A stretch of DNA of 64,000 bases from Paenibacillus sp. J2TS4 (lineage in GTDB: Bacteria; Bacillota; Bacilli; Paenibacillales; NBRC-103111), in the NCBI RefSeq assembly GCF_018403245.1, contig NZ_BOSH01000019.1, positions 1 to 64,000 on the forward strand. The letters are read 5' to 3'. Positions 1-8,690 of the stretch are shown here, one piece after another. Made by a program: the position numbers and the translations under genes. Positions within the stretch are counted from its first letter, which is position 1, and every line of letters begins with the position of its first letter. The notes beneath the pieces were generated by a model that made no database searches, was not told the origin of the DNA, and saw only the letters and a program-made list of their open reading frames with translations.

Positions 1-1
1 G

Positions 2-130
2 TCGTTCCGACGGTTTTCCTTGCGGGGCCTGGAAAAGGTTCACACGGAGTTCGGGATTGTGGCTTTGGCCCACAATTTACTGAAAGTAGCAGGCATCCGC
101 CTCGCCGCTTTCTTACAGAAACAAAGGTGA
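2..130 (+). CDS. IS1182-family transposase, C-terminal fragment
   Basis: Frame 2 is open from the window edge to a TGA at 128-130 and gives 42 residues, including RGLEKVHTEFGIVALAHNLL. This is the conserved DDE transposase tail of IS1182-type proteins, where a Leu-rich 'EKV..EF....LAHNL.K' stretch ends the catalytic domain. The gene starts upstream of the window, so its integrity cannot be judged. A stable hairpin follows the stop, as is common at the 3' end of such elements. The family call is from recall of the motif, not from a search. Confidence 0.6.
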   Translation, partial: SFRRFSLRGLEKVHTEFGIVALAHNLLKVAGIRLAAFLQKQR

Positions 131-131
131 A

Positions 132-175
132 AAAAAGTTGGACGGAAAACGTGCCTGTTTTCCGCCCAACTTTTT
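132..175. terminator. Hairpin terminator after transposase
   Basis: Positions 132-150 and 157-175 form a 19-position stem with one mismatch around a 6-nt loop. It is flanked by A5 and T5 and so can act on either strand. It lies immediately after the transposase stop and inside the element's terminal region, where it probably insulates the transposase from outside transcription. Confidence 0.75.
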
Positions 176-282
176 ATTTTAGGGACTTATTGGACAGCCC
201 CTCGATCTATAAGTCTGGTAAACAAGATAGCATAGAGAAAGTTTGGAACTATATACTCGGCACTATTATCTCAAGGCTGGCT

Positions 283-2574
283 TTATTCTCTCTGGGTAAG
301 ATCACGAAACTGCTTGCGGAATTTACCGGGAGGCATGTCCGTAATCTGCTTGAAAATACGGGTGAAATTTTGGACCGAAGTATAGCAGAGTCTATCCGAA
401 ATCTCCTTGATCGGCATATCGGTATAAGCTAGCCATTCCTTGGCTTTATCCATTCGGTAATGAAGCAGGTACTCTCCGAAATTCGTGTCGGTTTCTTCCT
501 TAAAAGCCCGGCTGATATGGTAGGGGGAGAGCCCAAGCTCATCCGCGACGTGTTGCAGGGAAATATTCTGATCGTAATGCTCGTGAATGTAGTCTACAAC
601 CCGGCGAGCCGTCTTTTTTTGTTTGCTCGCCTGCAAACCGCTAAGATGAGCGGTAATGGCCGGGAAAATCGTTTCTGTAAACCATTCGGTCACCTCGGAT
701 AGGGAGGTCATCGAGTATAGCTGCTTATAGGGCTCATTAGGGAATACTTTCTCCGACGACAAGCCTGCCTCCTGGATGAAAAATTCGAGTTCTCCGATCA
801 AATAGGCGAACAACCCAAGTACGGTTTCCGAATTCTGCACATAACGAGGAACCACTTCGGCAATTTCCACCAGCTTTGCTTTGGCCTGCTCTATGTTTCC
901 TTGGGAAATCGAAGCCACGATTTCTTTTTGCCACCTTACGACCGTTGTTCTGGATTGTTCAATATCCGGTTCTATCGTCCAGGCGGAAATGATTCGGTCA
1001 TGCCCCATCAGCAATCGATAGCTCAACAGCTCCAAAGCTTCCTGATAGGCGGAGCTTATGCCGGCGAAGCCCTTATAAGACCGGCTGACCGCAACAGTGA
1101 CCGAAAATTGAAAATACCGCTTGAGATTGGTTCGGAGCTCGGAAGCGATGCCATCCATGGCTTCAATCGAGTGGCGGTCCGATTCCTCCATGCCGAGAAT
1201 AACGGCCACTTGTCCGGGCAGCGGGGTGACGGTCAGGCACGATAAATGCTCTCTCTCCTCGCAGGTTTCCTCGGCAATTTTGCGAATGGCGTACAGCATC
1301 AGGGAACGGTCCCGCTCGCGGTAATTCTGCTGAAAGAGCACATATTCATCCACATCAACCAGGCAGACGTGAAACCAGCTTCCCTGAAGCGGGAAACCGT
1401 ACCGTTCGGAGGTTTTGATAATCTCCCTGGCGCTCATTTCTCCTCTCAGCAGCTGCTGGAAGACGGTCTCCTTCAAATAAGGAAGCTGCTCGTTAATCTC
1501 CGTCTTGAGCTGATCATTGGTTTTCACCATGTGCTGGATAAAGGTATCCAAAGCCTCAATATCATCCGCTCCCCCGCTTCTCCTGGATTCTCCGGACAGC
1601 TTGTTCATCAGCTTCTGAATAGGATAATACAGCCTTTGGGCGCCAACGAAAGAGATCATTGCCGCGGCAACCGTTAGAATGGCTGCAACAATCCAAGTCA
1701 TCGTCTGAATCCGTTTCGCTTTATCGGTCAATAATCCGGTTTCGGTCATGGCGATATAGCTCCAGTTATTAAAGGATGATTTAATAGCGGATACATTATA
1801 TTCAATTCCACCCATTGTAAATGGCCCAGAATAGGAATCAGTAGAGGAAGAAGCTTCGGACAGGGTTAGCCTCGTTCCGATTTTATCCGTTTCCTTGCTA
1901 AGGACGATCATTCCTTCCTCATTAACAATATAGAGCTTTCTGCGCTCTCCCAGATTGACTGACTGGATGAAGGAGGTTAACTTTTCATTCGGCACATGCA
2001 GAATGAGCATTCCTTTCTTTTCCTCGGTATAAAAGATCGGAACCGGCCGCATGAATAGAAGCTCATCTTGACCCGGGTACGTATGAGGCGGAATGGCGAC
2101 CGCAGAGCTGTAATTGGTCTGTGTATTTTTAATAAGCCCATAATAGGAATAATCCGTTAGATTCAGGAAGCCGTCTCTGCTGGAATAAACTTTATCATAC
2201 AGCGTAAAAACGATGGAGACGTCATATTCGATATTGGAGAAGCTGCGTTGTTTTTGAATGGCATCGATCATCTCCAGCGAGTAATCAATGTTCTTGTTGG
2301 TTGGTCCAAGCTCAACTGATTTCTCCACTGCGGTATGATTAGCCAGAATAATGGACGCTCTGTCTAGCGATTGAAGCAGACTGTCCATTTGAAATTGCAT
2401 TTGCTGAAGAATGATCTGCTGGTTATGATTCACTTCTTCTTGAACCATCCGGGAAGCAATAATCGAGGAAGCGGTTCCAAGCAATAGGACGGGTACGATG
2501 CAAATCAGAATGGAATACGAGAATAACTTCCTCTTAAAGGAACGATTTCGCAATAGATTAAATTTACGCAGCAT
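283..2574 (-). CDS. Membrane-bound AraC-family transcriptional regulator with extracellular sensor domain
   Basis: 763-aa one-component regulator. After a basic N-terminus there is a membrane segment (about 18-38), an extracellular dCache/PAS-like sensor region (about 40-290), a second membrane segment (about 295-315), a long cytoplasmic middle region with coiled-coil character, and a C-terminal AraC/XylS double helix-turn-helix (about 660-763, containing LQHVADELGLSPYHISRAFK). Such proteins in Paenibacillus sense extracellular sugars and activate nearby polysaccharide-use genes. The ATG at 2574 is chosen because GGGGTG lies 9 nt upstream; the open frame extends 33 codons further without a ribosome site. 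It is transcribed divergently from the glycosidase-like gene at 2885, a likely target. The ligand is unknown. Confidence 0.88.
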   Translation of the reverse strand: MLRKFNLLRNRSFKRKLFSYSILICIVPVLLLGTASSIIASRMVQEEVNHNQQIILQQMQFQMDSLLQSLDRASIILANHTAVEKSVELGPTNKNIDYSLEMIDAIQKQRSFSNIEYDVSIVFTLYDKVYSSRDGFLNLTDYSYYGLIKNTQTNYSSAVAIPPHTYPGQDELLFMRPVPIFYTEEKKGMLILHVPNEKLTSFIQSVNLGERRKLYIVNEEGMIVLSKETDKIGTRLTLSEASSSTDSYSGPFTMGGIEYNVSAIKSSFNNWSYIAMTETGLLTDKAKRIQTMTWIVAAILTVAAAMISFVGAQRLYYPIQKLMNKLSGESRRSGGADDIEALDTFIQHMVKTNDQLKTEINEQLPYLKETVFQQLLRGEMSAREIIKTSERYGFPLQGSWFHVCLVDVDEYVLFQQNYRERDRSLMLYAIRKIAEETCEEREHLSCLTVTPLPGQVAVILGMEESDRHSIEAMDGIASELRTNLKRYFQFSVTVAVSRSYKGFAGISSAYQEALELLSYRLLMGHDRIISAWTIEPDIEQSRTTVVRWQKEIVASISQGNIEQAKAKLVEIAEVVPRYVQNSETVLGLFAYLIGELEFFIQEAGLSSEKVFPNEPYKQLYSMTSLSEVTEWFTETIFPAITAHLSGLQASKQKKTARRVVDYIHEHYDQNISLQHVADELGLSPYHISRAFKEETDTNFGEYLLHYRMDKAKEWLAYTDMPIKEISDRLCYTSVQNFTRIFKQITDMPPGKFRKQFRDLTQRE

Positions 2575-2884
2575 CCTTATAATCACCCCATAGTATTCAG
2601 AGAAGTCCAATTTAACACGGCAGTCCAACCCGACTGCTTTCATCATTGTGTGAGCATATATGTAAATTGTCAAAGCAAAATAATGGAAGCATCAGCACAC
2701 CCCCGGATCTGACGTAAAGCCAGGAGGGTAACAAAGCCCATGTCTCTGCAGGTATAGGAGGTGTCTGTTAAAAAATGAGAGGGAGAAAAGTTTTATATTA
2801 AATATAATAAATAGAGGAATTTTTCTTTTCTCTATGCTATATTAAGGCTATCTTCATTGTACCAAAAAGAGGGGAGATTCCAAC
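2575..2884. promoter_or_regulatory. Divergent intergenic region between AraC-type regulator and six-hairpin glycosidase-like gene
   Basis: This 310-bp gap must hold the promoters of both divergent genes. It has an AT-rich tract around 2790-2845 with self-complementary TTTATATTAAATATAA and a possible -10 sequence TATATT near 2835. No cre-like site or clear -35/-10 pair could be assigned. An AraC-type operator is expected here but was not recognised. Confidence 0.4.
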
Positions 2885-3970
2885 ATGCATTCAACTGTTT
2901 CCTCTGTCGTATCCCAATTGAAGCCCTATTTTGACGGGCTAATCAGAGAGGAGGAAGGGACAGGAGCGCTTTATATTTACGATGAAGAGCTGGCGGACCG
3001 GGCCAGCTGCTGTACGACAGGAGAGGTCGCCAGCTTTTATTTGCTGGATGCCAAGCTCAATCCGGGAGACGGGAAGGAAATTGCCCGCCGGCTGGCCGAC
3101 GATGTAAGACGGAGACAGCTTCCTCAAGGAGCCTTTGGACAACCCTATTACGTTAAAAAGGGAGAGTCCGGTACCGTAGATATTGCGGAGATTGGGGCCG
3201 TCGCCAACAGTTTATATCATCTATATAAAGAAACTGCCAGCGAAGCGGCGCGCAGCAGCCTGGAGCATTCGGCCCGCTACCTGCTGACACAAGTGGCGAA
3301 GGAAAACCCTGGCGCTGTGTATAAAAATCCGAATGCCACAGGGCATGATGTATTGAATGGAGATATTTACGCCGCTCATACATTGGCCAGAGCCTATCAG
3401 GTTACAGGAGAACCGCTCTTCCGGGACAAGACCGAGGAGATCGTGTGTCATGTGGCTGAGCGGTTCGGGAAACACGAGCCTGGCTGGTGGCCTTATACAG
3501 AGCTTTGGGACGGATCGGTAGGAATGGGCAACAGCGTCGCCTATCAGGGGACGATTATCGCCTTTGCCTATCCGCTTATACCGCTCCTGTCTCCCGCGCT
3601 GCGAGATCGTTGGCAGGGGATTGCCAAAGAAGCTGTAACGACTATGCTGCGTGCGATGGAAGCAGGCCCCAATGACTTCAACGAAGCTCCGTGGTGGTGC
3701 CGGGACTGGGATAATGCGTGGGAGATTTGGCTGGCCTTCGCTCGATATCCCGAATGGGATGGAGCAGGAGAGTATGCGGCCCGCAGGCTTAAGGAAACGG
3801 AAGCGTCGATAAGGGAAGGCGGAGCGTCCTGCTTCCGGCCCAAAGTGAAGTCCGACGATCCCGAACGCAGTCCGGTAACGACAACATTTCGTAAGGCGGC
3901 GACTTTTGCAGGCTTATTGGCTTATCAGGTCCTGGATTGCTGCGAGAGTGATACTGCGCTGGAAATTTAA
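2885..3970 (+). CDS. Six-hairpin glycosidase-like (alpha/alpha barrel) protein of unknown specificity
   Basis: 361-aa soluble protein without signal peptide. It has the alternating helical pattern of (alpha/alpha)6 barrels: regularly spaced helices with Gly/Asp-rich turns and clustered aromatics such as EPGWWPYTELWDGS and NEAPWWCRDWDNAWEIW, which would line a sugar-binding cavity. Unsaturated glucuronyl/rhamnogalacturonyl hydrolases (GH88/GH105) and related isomerases share this fold, but I could not place it in a named family. The start is supported by AGAGGGGAGA upstream. It lies between a sensor AraC regulator and an FAD oxidoreductase, which suggests an intracellular step in breakdown of an imported oligosaccharide. 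Confidence 0.6.
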   Translation: MHSTVSSVVSQLKPYFDGLIREEEGTGALYIYDEELADRASCCTTGEVASFYLLDAKLNPGDGKEIARRLADDVRRRQLPQGAFGQPYYVKKGESGTVDIAEIGAVANSLYHLYKETASEAARSSLEHSARYLLTQVAKENPGAVYKNPNATGHDVLNGDIYAAHTLARAYQVTGEPLFRDKTEEIVCHVAERFGKHEPGWWPYTELWDGSVGMGNSVAYQGTIIAFAYPLIPLLSPALRDRWQGIAKEAVTTMLRAMEAGPNDFNEAPWWCRDWDNAWEIWLAFARYPEWDGAGEYAARRLKETEASIREGGASCFRPKVKSDDPERSPVTTTFRKAATFAGLLAYQVLDCCESDTALEI

Positions 3971-4122
3971 TAGTGTGATAGTATGCTGAATAAGAAGTAG
4001 TTAAACGATATTATATTGTTCGTCTAAAGATAGAGTAGCGTGGAACGGAGAAAGAAAGGAAACATTCATAGATTTGCAGCCATATATTCGGCAATAATCA
4101 GAAGAGAAAGGAATCAATCGCG

Positions 4123-5709
4123 ATGGCACAAAGAGTAGAGCAAAGCCTCCAGGCGGATATCGTCATCATCGGGGGCGGAACCGGTGGATGCGCGGCGGCT
4201 CTGGCAGCTGCGAAGAGGGGCAAGCGGGTAATTATGACGGAGGAGACGGATTGGATCGGCGGCCAGTTAACGAGCCAGGCAGTCCCGGCGGATGAACACC
4301 GCTGGATCGAACAATTCGGGTGCACCGCAAGCTATCGGGAATTCCGGAATCGGGTTCGCGATTATTACAAGAAGAACTTTGCCATGACCCCCGAGGCGGT
4401 AAAGAATGAGAGGCTTAATCCGGGGAACGGGATCGTCAGCCGGCTCTGTATCGATCCTAGAGTCGCGCTTGCCTGCTTGGAAGAAATGCTTGCCCCCTAT
4501 ACTCATAGCGGCAAAGTACAAATTATGCTAAACCGGCGAGTAGTTCGCGCCGAGACATCGGGCGATGAGGTCACTTCCATATCGGTGGTTTGTCAGCGGA
4601 CGGGTCAGGAGACCGTGTTGACCGCTCCATACTTCCTGGATGCTACCGAGTGCGGGGACGTTCTTCCCCTGGCTGGAGTGGAATATGTGACGGGTGCGGA
4701 ATCGAAGGAAGAGACGGGCGAGCCGAACGCATTGGACGGACTGGCTCAACCCGGGGACATCCAGTCGATTACTTATTGCTTTGCGGTAGATTACCGCGAA
4801 GGAGAGGATCATACGATTGAGAAGCCGCGGGACTACGATTTTTGGAAAGAGTATAAAGCGGATTTCCAATCGGACAAAATGTTAAGCTGGTCTTCGGCTC
4901 CATCTTTACACCATAAGGGCTTCACCTTATTCCCGGTGACGGAGCCCGGTTACTTCCCGTTGTGGGATTATCGGCGGATCGTCGATCGCAAGCAATTCGC
5001 GGAAGGAGTCTTCGAGAGCGACGTAACGATTGTCAATTGGCCGCAGAACGACTATTGGCTGGGCAACGTGTACGAGGTGAGCGAAGAAGAGAAAGAGCGC
5101 CATCACGAGCAAGCGAAACAATTGAGCTTGAGCCTGCTTTATTGGCTGCAGACAGAGGCTCCGCGGCCAGATGGGGGACGCGGTTATCCGGGAATTCGGC
5201 TGAGGAAGGATGTAGTGGGAACAGAGGACGGATTGGCGAAGTATCCCTATATACGGGAAGCCCGCCGCATTCGTGCCGAATTTACGGTTCTCGAGCAGCA
5301 TATCAGTCCAACCACCCGTGGAGACCAAGGGGCTGTTAAATTTGCCGATTCGGTGGGAGTAGGCTGTTACCGCATTGACCTGCATCCCACCACAGGGGGA
5401 ACCGAGGGCTTGTACATCCCGAGTCTGCCCTTCCAAATCCCGCTCGGCAGCCTGATTCCGGTGCGTGTCAACAACCTGCTGCCGGCTTGTAAAAACATCG
5501 GCGTCACTCATTTAACGAATGGATGCTATCGAGTGCATCCGTCCGAGTGGAATATTGGCGAAGCAGCAGGGTATTTGAGCGCCTATTGCCTGGAGAAGGG
5601 AGTTACTCCCCGCGAGGTAAGGAACCGTCCCGAGCTGCTGGCTGATTTCCAAGCGCTGCTGGTGCGCGAAGGAATCGAGCTGGACTGGCCGGTTATCGAA
5701 GCGGTATAG
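4123..5709 (+). CDS. FAD-dependent oxidoreductase (FAD_oxidored family)
   Basis: 528-aa cytoplasmic flavoprotein. The N-terminal Rossmann fold is clear: ADIVIIGGGTGGCAAALAAA with the glycine motif at residues 17-22, an acidic residue after the second strand (MTEETDWIGGQ) and the GGQ continuation typical of the PF12831-type family. The C-terminal part (TNGCYRVHPSEWNIGEAAG) matches the second FAD-contacting region. Members are annotated as 'xanthan lyase-like' or simply FAD-dependent oxidoreductases and often sit in polysaccharide-use loci; the substrate is unknown. The gene follows the six-hairpin protein after 152 bp, with its own weak ribosome site (AAAGGA, 10 nt before ATG), and ends at a strong terminator. 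Confidence 0.85.
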   Translation: MAQRVEQSLQADIVIIGGGTGGCAAALAAAKRGKRVIMTEETDWIGGQLTSQAVPADEHRWIEQFGCTASYREFRNRVRDYYKKNFAMTPEAVKNERLNPGNGIVSRLCIDPRVALACLEEMLAPYTHSGKVQIMLNRRVVRAETSGDEVTSISVVCQRTGQETVLTAPYFLDATECGDVLPLAGVEYVTGAESKEETGEPNALDGLAQPGDIQSITYCFAVDYREGEDHTIEKPRDYDFWKEYKADFQSDKMLSWSSAPSLHHKGFTLFPVTEPGYFPLWDYRRIVDRKQFAEGVFESDVTIVNWPQNDYWLGNVYEVSEEEKERHHEQAKQLSLSLLYWLQTEAPRPDGGRGYPGIRLRKDVVGTEDGLAKYPYIREARRIRAEFTVLEQHISPTTRGDQGAVKFADSVGVGCYRIDLHPTTGGTEGLYIPSLPFQIPLGSLIPVRVNNLLPACKNIGVTHLTNGCYRVHPSEWNIGEAAGYLSAYCLEKGVTPREVRNRPELLADFQALLVREGIELDWPVIEAV

Positions 5710-5721
5710 GGAATAAGGACC

Positions 5722-5766
5722 AAAATACGCTAAACCTCCGAGCATCTTGGGGGCTTAGCGTATTTT
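5722..5766. terminator. Bidirectional terminator between convergent genes
   Basis: Arms AAAATACGCTAA and TTAGCGTATTTT pair perfectly, extended by CCTCC/GGGGG across a single mismatch, around a 9-nt loop. A- and T-rich flanks make it usable from either side. It separates the FAD oxidoreductase (rightward) from the TIM-barrel protein (leftward). Confidence 0.85.
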
Positions 5767-5805
5767 AATACTCCCAAAAGAGCTTTTTGAGACCAGGCCA
5801 GTGAA

Positions 5806-6654
5806 CTATTTAATAACATTCTTAGGCATCAGGCTTTTTAGATAATTTATGGATTCACTGATATTATGCGGTTCCAGACCTTCTATCGAGATATCTATAT
5901 GAGGTTTATGCTCATTCAGCTTGTCCAGAAATCCGCTAATATTAAAAGCTCCGTCCCCTGGCTTAACGACATCCGGTCGTCCATCTTCGCGATAAACGAC
6001 ATCTTTAAGATGGGCGAGCACCATTCGATCTCCTAAGGTTTGCAGGGAATGGCGCACTACCTCTTCTCTTTCCTCGAAATTATGCTGATCCAGCAAATTG
6101 CAAGGGTCCAGAACAACGCCGATCGTGCTTGACGGGATTTCCTCCATTAACTGCTTCAGCTTGTCAGCTGTTGAGAGAGTATGGACGCAAACGGGCTCCA
6201 GTCCGATGGAAACTCCCCATCTCTCTGCTTCCTCTGCCAATTCCTCTACCGTTTCCTTCAAAACGGACCATCCTATCTCCAGATAGCGCTCTGGATCCTG
6301 ATCCCGGAACGTATCGAAGCTGCCTGTTTCTGTAGCTACAATGGAAGTCCCGAAATCTCTGGCCAAACGCAGATGTTCTTTGAAGCGCTCGATTTCTCCA
6401 CGGCGCTTATCCGGATCGGGATGAACCGGGTTGATATAGCAGCCGAGAACGCCAATGCGAATGCCTTGCCTGTCAAAATGCTCCGCTATATAATTGGCCA
6501 GCCCCGGACTTAATCGTCCCGTGCCGGTGTCGATATCACTGATGGCCTTCGATAAAGCGAGTTGGACAAAATCGATAGGATACTCCCCTAATTTTGCAGT
6601 AAGCTCTTTAAGCGGGAGCTTCCCGACCGTATGTGCTAAGGTTCCTAAACCCAT
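5806..6654 (-). CDS. Sugar phosphate isomerase/epimerase (xylose-isomerase-like TIM barrel)
   Basis: 282-aa protein of the AP-endonuclease-2/xylose-isomerase-like TIM-barrel superfamily (PF01261 type). Metal- and substrate-binding positions are visible in order: SIGLEPVCVH (Glu on one strand), IGVVLDPCNLL (Asp), LAHLKDV (His and Asp), and ISIEGLEP (Glu near the C-terminus). These usually hold a divalent metal used to isomerise or epimerise a keto-sugar. GGAGGGG lies 7 nt before the ATG at 6654. The gene is alone, convergent with the FAD oxidoreductase. Inosose/ketose epimerases share the fold, so the substrate cannot be named. Confidence 0.82.
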   Translation of the reverse strand: MGLGTLAHTVGKLPLKELTAKLGEYPIDFVQLALSKAISDIDTGTGRLSPGLANYIAEHFDRQGIRIGVLGCYINPVHPDPDKRRGEIERFKEHLRLARDFGTSIVATETGSFDTFRDQDPERYLEIGWSVLKETVEELAEEAERWGVSIGLEPVCVHTLSTADKLKQLMEEIPSSTIGVVLDPCNLLDQHNFEEREEVVRHSLQTLGDRMVLAHLKDVVYREDGRPDVVKPGDGAFNISGFLDKLNEHKPHIDISIEGLEPHNISESINYLKSLMPKNVIK

Positions 6655-6924
6655 GATGCAACCCCTCCAATCTGTTTGGAACTAACTATAGCTTGGTATA
6701 GGAAGAGAAGCAAGGGGGGATAAGCGTAAGATGCCTCTGCAGCAAAAGAAGTCTAGCTGTACGTTTGAACTATCTGATCAAGCTTGGAATGATGCCAATA
6801 CGATGAATTCAAAGAGAGGAGATTACAAGGTAGGGGAAGCAGTCGGCGCAACCGGGTTACCGCTAGAAGCCAGAGACTATGTCACATGCGCTGACAGGCA
6901 AGTTATACAGTTGTACAGACCGTC

Positions 6925-7108
6925 TAACGAACCCTGGTAACCTTATGGAGGCAAAATCAACGGTTTTGAACCGCTTACGAACGTCAGTAACGCTATTTCC
7001 TGAAATCCGCTTCATTTTACCCTTTATCAGTGGCATTAGCGTGGCTCAGTTTCGTTAGTGTTTGTCGTCCATCCGTTCTGCACGGATTAGGCATACTACG
7101 ATTCGTTA
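6925..7108. repeat. Four-monomer palindromic repeat element, ACGAA/ACGGAA family, degenerate copy
   Basis: Two direct boxes, ACGAA at 6927 and 6977 (50 bp apart), are followed by two inverted boxes, TTCGT at 7051 and 7102 (51 bp apart). The first box context CTAACGAACCC resembles CTAACGGAACCC of the element at 61787-61970, which has the same spacing and orientation. No convincing gene lies here. The rest of the 6655-7683 gap holds the second element at 7196-7392 and a terminator near 7589. Confidence 0.6.
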
Positions 7109-7195
7109 GCCTTTCCAATCTCCTTCTACCAATGGAGGGGTCTGACCCTTCCCATGCCAGCGCCGCAACACGCGCCGGGAGAGCGCGCATAGAGA

Positions 7196-7392
7196 ATTGA
7201 AGTGCAAAAATACCTCTTAAATCCAACCTTTTTCACGAAATGGGCATTCAAGTGCAAAAGTACCCTCTAGATGGGTGAAATCCTCGTTTTTTTTAAAATC
7301 ATGGAAAATAGAGCGCATTTTTGCACCTTAATCTCAAAAATGGCTAGAACTATAGAATGGGGGTGTATAATTGCACCTTATGTTGTTTTCCT
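7196..7392. repeat. Four-monomer palindromic repeat element, GTGCAAAA family, copy 1
   Basis: This 197-bp element is clearly alike (roughly 85% by eye) to 48684-48881. Boxes AGTGCAAAA begin at 7201 and 7251, exactly 50 bp apart; inverted boxes TTGCACCTTA begin at 7321 and 7371, again exactly 50 bp apart. The reverse complement of the right half aligns with the left half, so the element is four ~50-bp monomers arranged forward, forward, reverse, reverse. No transposase or coding signal is present. Confidence 0.8.
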
Positions 7393-7588
7393 ACTTGACT
7401 CCAGGCCACTTGCCATAATATTAAAAGCAAGCACCCTTCGCATCGTATCTTTCTTGTGAAGCCAGAGACAGCGAAGGTTGTCGTTATTCAGCATTAAACT
7501 AGTTTGGGCAAATAATCGATTTAAGCCATTAAATAATAGATAAATAAATAGCATTTTCCGCATCTCATGAACACCCTCTTTTATGAAG

Positions 7589-7625
7589 AAAAACTGTACA
7601 GGTAACCAGACCCATACAGTTTTTT
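7589..7625. terminator. Terminator of the leftward ROK/murQ group
   Basis: AAAAACTGTA pairs with TACAGTTTTT, with an inner GGT/ACC pair in the loop. A T-run follows the stem on both strands. It lies about 60 bp beyond the stop of the ROK gene and is the natural end of that leftward transcript. Confidence 0.7.
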
Positions 7626-7683
7626 TCGTTTAATAGAAGTGTTGTGTATCGTATAGCATGCTTTTATTTTCGGCTACATTTCA

Positions 7684-8613
7684 TTATCGGTCAAGGCCGG
7701 ATTGGAAAGCAAGCTGGGCTGCCCCCATCCAACCGGCGGAGCTTCCTAATTCAGCCGGTATAATTTGCACCGCACGGTAGACCGGCATCAGCTTGTCGTT
7801 CAGTTCCCGGCGGATCGGATCAAGCAAATAGTCGCCCTGGGCGGTGACCGCGCCTCCGATAATGATCGCCTGCGGATTGTAGGCATAGACCAGATTGAAC
7901 AGACCCGCGGCAACGTAGCCGATGTACACGCGGATCAATGCAGCGGCGTCTGCGCGACCCGAACGGGCATCGGCGAACAACCGCTCCGGGCTTGCTCCGG
8001 ACAGTCCGGCTTCCTCCGCTAAGCGGAGCAGCCCGGTTACGGAGGCGTAGCTCTCCCAGCAGCCGGATCCGCCGCACGTGCAAGGATTGCCGCCGTAGAC
8101 GATGATCTGGTGGCCGAAGCCTCCCGCATATCCGGAATGGCCGTAATCCGGCCTTCCGTTAACGATTCGGCAGCCACCGATCCCCGTGCCCAGCGTGATG
8201 CAGAGGAAGTCCGTCAGACCCCGGCCGGCTCCGGCCCATGCTTCGCCTACGGCCAATGCATGGGCGTCATTGGAGACGACGACCGGGAGTCCCGAGGCTT
8301 CCTCCAGTTCATCACGCAGACGGACGCCGCTCCAGCCAGGCAGGTTATCGCTGGCGAACGGTACGGAGCCTTCGTGAATATCGACGAAGCCTGCCGTGCC
8401 GACTCCGGCAGCCGTTATGCTCCAGCCGTTGCGGCGGGCAAGCTCGCGATAATGCGAGAGAAGATCGCTCAGCTTGCCCAGCAGCGCCTCTCTTCCCGCA
8501 GACGCTTCCGTCGGGAAGACATCGGTGCGGACCGCCTGCGCTTCCTTCGTCATCATCCCCGCTTTAATTTGAGTTCCGCCTACATCGATACCTATTGCTA
8601 TGGGCGTTAGCAG
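7684..8613 (-). CDS. ROK-family sugar kinase, apparent CTG start
   Basis: 309-aa ROK (repressor, ORF, kinase) family protein, probably an ATP-dependent sugar or amino-sugar kinase. The phosphate-binding motif GIDVGGTQIKAG lies at the extreme N-terminus (Asp10), the sugar-binding and catalytic segment VVVSNDAHALAVGEAWAGAG is in the middle, and the ROK zinc motif NPCTCGGSGCWE follows, preceded by GGFGHQ. The first ATG in frame (8556) would delete the DxGGT motif, so translation must begin upstream. The only plausible initiator is CTG at 8613, 8 nt after a perfect AGGAGG. No ATG, GTG or TTG exists in frame back to the preceding gene. It is the third gene of the murQ group. Confidence 0.85.
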   Translation of the reverse strand: MLTPIAIGIDVGGTQIKAGMMTKEAQAVRTDVFPTEASAGREALLGKLSDLLSHYRELARRNGWSITAAGVGTAGFVDIHEGSVPFASDNLPGWSGVRLRDELEEASGLPVVVSNDAHALAVGEAWAGAGRGLTDFLCITLGTGIGGCRIVNGRPDYGHSGYAGGFGHQIIVYGGNPCTCGGSGCWESYASVTGLLRLAEEAGLSGASPERLFADARSGRADAAALIRVYIGYVAAGLFNLVYAYNPQAIIIGGAVTAQGDYLLDPIRRELNDKLMPVYRAVQIIPAELGSSAGWMGAAQLAFQSGLDR

Positions 8614-8690
8614 AGTTCTCGCCTCCTGATCTCTAGAGAAGTCCGGTGAATAAAAGCGTCCTAAGCTTGGAACCGGAAAAGTCCAGACGT

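Larger units (their letters stand above)
1..201 (+). mobile_element. Right end of an IS1182-like insertion sequence (truncated by window edge)
   Basis: The segment holds the last 42 codons of a transposase, a strong hairpin directly after its stop, and a sequence at about 181-201 ending GGACAGCCCC, which resembles the terminal repeat seen at IS1182-family ends. The left part lies outside the window, so the other terminal repeat and the target duplication cannot be checked. The element ends about 80 bp from the stop codon of the AraC-type gene, so it inserted just downstream of that gene without breaking it. Confidence 0.6.

Noticed and set aside
6731-6940. 69-codon rightward open frame
   Set aside because: No ribosome site, no recognisable domain, and its end lies in the ACGAA repeat element.
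7201-7380. CRISPR-like regularity (50-bp spaced boxes)
   Set aside because: Only two direct copies, then inverted copies, with diverging sequence throughout and no cas genes; the layout is palindromic, not an array.
7378-7563. 61-codon leftward open frame with GAGGGTG upstream
   Set aside because: It begins well but ends inside the GTGCAAAA repeat element and shows no recognised domain; it could be the tail of a decayed gene, but I cannot support it.
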